Below are positions 63,105 to 64,000 of a stretch of 64,000 bases of DNA, one piece after another. The notes below the pieces were generated by a model. It saw only the letters and a program-made list of their open reading frames with translations, was not told the DNA's origin and did no database searches. Origin of the DNA: Paulinella micropora (lineage: Eukaryota > Cercozoa > Imbricatea > Euglyphida > Paulinellidae). Within the stretch, counting starts at the first letter, position 1; the number at the start of each line of letters is the position of its first letter. The position numbers and the translations under genes are program-made. The DNA is taken from contig WBZZ01004647.1 in the NCBI GenBank assembly GCA_019918135.1, forward strand, positions 1 to 64,000, written 5' to 3'.

Positions 63105-63255
63105 TCTTGCTTCCTTTTTGATTTATCTCCTTCGTCGTTAGCTGTCTACTTGATTTCTCTTTAATTTCTTATGGTGGTGATTTTTGGTCTGAAAGACCCT
63201 TTTCGGGCTGGTATTTTTCTTGAAAATACCTGCGCGAAAAGGGTAATCATCTTCT
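63105..63255 (-). repeat. Right terminal inverted repeat of Polinton copy 1
   Basis: Ends GGGTAATCATCTTCT, the reverse complement of the left end at 42097. Confidence 0.9.
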
Positions 63256-63261
63256 TCCGGC
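63256..63261. repeat. Target-site duplication TCCGGC, right copy
   Basis: Identical to 42091-42096 on the same strand. Confidence 0.9.
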
Positions 63262-63998
63262 TCATCATCATGACCGAGTCCGACAAGCGTATCAATAAGG
63301 TTCGCGTATTGTATCGGAGCCTTACGGGTGTAGAAACCATCAAAGCATGTGAAAGCTTGAGGTATCAATTTCAACTTGTCCTGGGCTCTGAGCTTTTGCT
63401 TGTATGCACTGCTCTGCTCCCGAGACCCGAGTCGACAAGCCACCACTAACTGTTGCTTGCGAGAAGGAACAGGTATAGGATGATCAATAAGCCGGTCCCT
63501 TATCTCCTGTGCCCATATCGCCTTCTCATTGTATGGCAGAATGACAGTATACGGCTTGTTACTCTCAAATAGAGTCCGTAGACACTTTTTCACTTCAGTT
63601 AATGAGCGCGGCCAGGTAGGCACATCGCCCCAAAAGTTCGTGATAAAAGTTTTAATGTCATCCGCTGGAGTATCGGGGATACGCCCCTTCCTCCTTGGCA
63701 CAAACGCCTCTCTCTTCTCATCTGACACCTTCGCATGGTAACAGTAGCCATTAGTAATATGGACATCTGCCCCGCCACCTTCTGCGAATCTGGCCAACGA
63801 CGGGCACTGTTTCGCAACACATATTATCTCCTCATTACGCGCTACGACTAAGTCATCAATAGACTTTCTGTCCCATGCGGGAATCGTAACCGTATACGCC
63901 TGCATCTCCGTCTCCCAATTGTCGGTCCAGGTCAGTTCCTCCGGCACTGTGACATAGGGGTGTACATAGGCTTCAGTTGCCTCATGTACGAAGGCCAA
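63262..63998 (-). pseudogene. Ty3/gypsy polyprotein part upstream of the Polinton
   Basis: Open on the minus strand from near the window edge to the Polinton terminus: LTWTDNWETEMQAYTVTIPA, IICVAKQCPSLARFAEGGGA, PADDIKTFITNFWGDVPTWP, QEIRDRLIDHPIPVPSRKQQ. No zinc knuckle or protease motif is clear, so it is probably Gag or a pre-protease part. It continues beyond the window. Confidence 0.6.
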
Positions 63999-64000
63999 CT

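Larger units (their letters stand above)
42097..63255. mobile_element. Polinton/Maverick copy 1, 21.2 kb, nearly whole
   Basis: Inverted termini AGAAGATGATTACCC...GGGTAATCATCTTCT, AG...CT ends and a perfect 6-bp duplication define both edges. It carries DNA polymerase B, rve integrase, major capsid, penton-like protein, adenain-like protease and packaging ATPase, which is the complete Polinton core, plus a fibre and accessory genes. About one break is visible, in the polymerase; all other core ORFs are open. The recent appearance is supported by the perfect target duplication and open frames, although the terminal repeats differ by several changes. Confidence 0.95.
36931..64000 (-). mobile_element. 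Ty3/gypsy LTR retrotransposon, split by a Polinton
   Basis: On the minus strand: upstream polyprotein part (63998-63262), then Polinton copy 1 (63255-42097), then protease region, RT, RNase H, H2C2 zinc finger and integrase (to 37969), a ~0.8 kb 3' stretch, a polypurine tract and the 3' LTR (37177-36931). The RT-RNase H-integrase order is Ty3/gypsy. The 5' LTR lies outside the window. Besides the Polinton insertion, about three breaks are visible in pol. Confidence 0.85.

Overview
This is eukaryotic nuclear DNA from a protist. One host gene with many short GT-AG exons is recognisable (a histidine phosphatase, about 7.0-10.1 kb), and most of the rest is mobile-element sequence. The host species cannot be named from the sequence. 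The phosphatase resembles the plant/algal phosphoglycerate-mutase-like family, and the repeat load and Polinton-type elements would fit an alga or another intron-rich protist. That is inference only.

Layout. 1-1.72 kb: remnant of an LTR retroelement ending in a 238-bp LTR. 1.7-4.26 kb: non-coding sequence with large trinucleotide microsatellites. 4.26-6.2 kb: scattered exon-like segments of an unrecognised host gene. 7.03-10.10 kb: histidine phosphatase gene. 10.4-14.3 kb: purine-rich repeats, a fragment with an AP2-like segment and a zinc finger, and two tightly spaced minus-strand ORFs of unknown nature. 14.3-23.4 kb: Polinton copy 2, old and partial (integrase, fibre, membrane protein, secreted Cys-rich protein, packaging ATPase and others). 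23.9-24.3 kb: degenerate tandem repeats. 24.4-30.3 kb: broken Ty1/copia element on the minus strand. 31.1-33.5 kb: GC-rich unclassified sequence. 33.65-36.93 kb: short retroelement with gag only, between roughly 313-bp direct repeats. 36.93 kb to beyond the right edge: Ty3/gypsy element on the minus strand, split by Polinton copy 1 (42097-63255).

Polinton copy 1 is the centrepiece. It is 21.2 kb long with imperfect inverted terminal repeats of about 150 bp, AG...CT termini and a perfect 6-bp target duplication (TCCGGC) lying inside the Ty3/gypsy coding region. Genes at its ends handle replication and integration: protein-primed-type DNA polymerase B on the left and an rve integrase on the right. 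The central block is on the minus strand and makes the particle: major capsid protein, penton-like protein, adenain-like protease, FtsK/HerA-type packaging ATPase and small structural proteins. Next to it sits a phage-like 1284-residue fibre with an S74 self-cleaving chaperone, followed by an overlapping two-helix membrane protein and a convergent secreted Cys-rich protein. This arrangement is conserved in copy 2 and looks like a host-recognition cassette. Cargo-like genes include a class-3 lipase, a DCL/DUF3223-type protein and an ExoX-C-like protein. Copy 1 looks nearly whole (about one break); copy 2 is decayed (several breaks) and lacks the capsid, protease and polymerase genes here.
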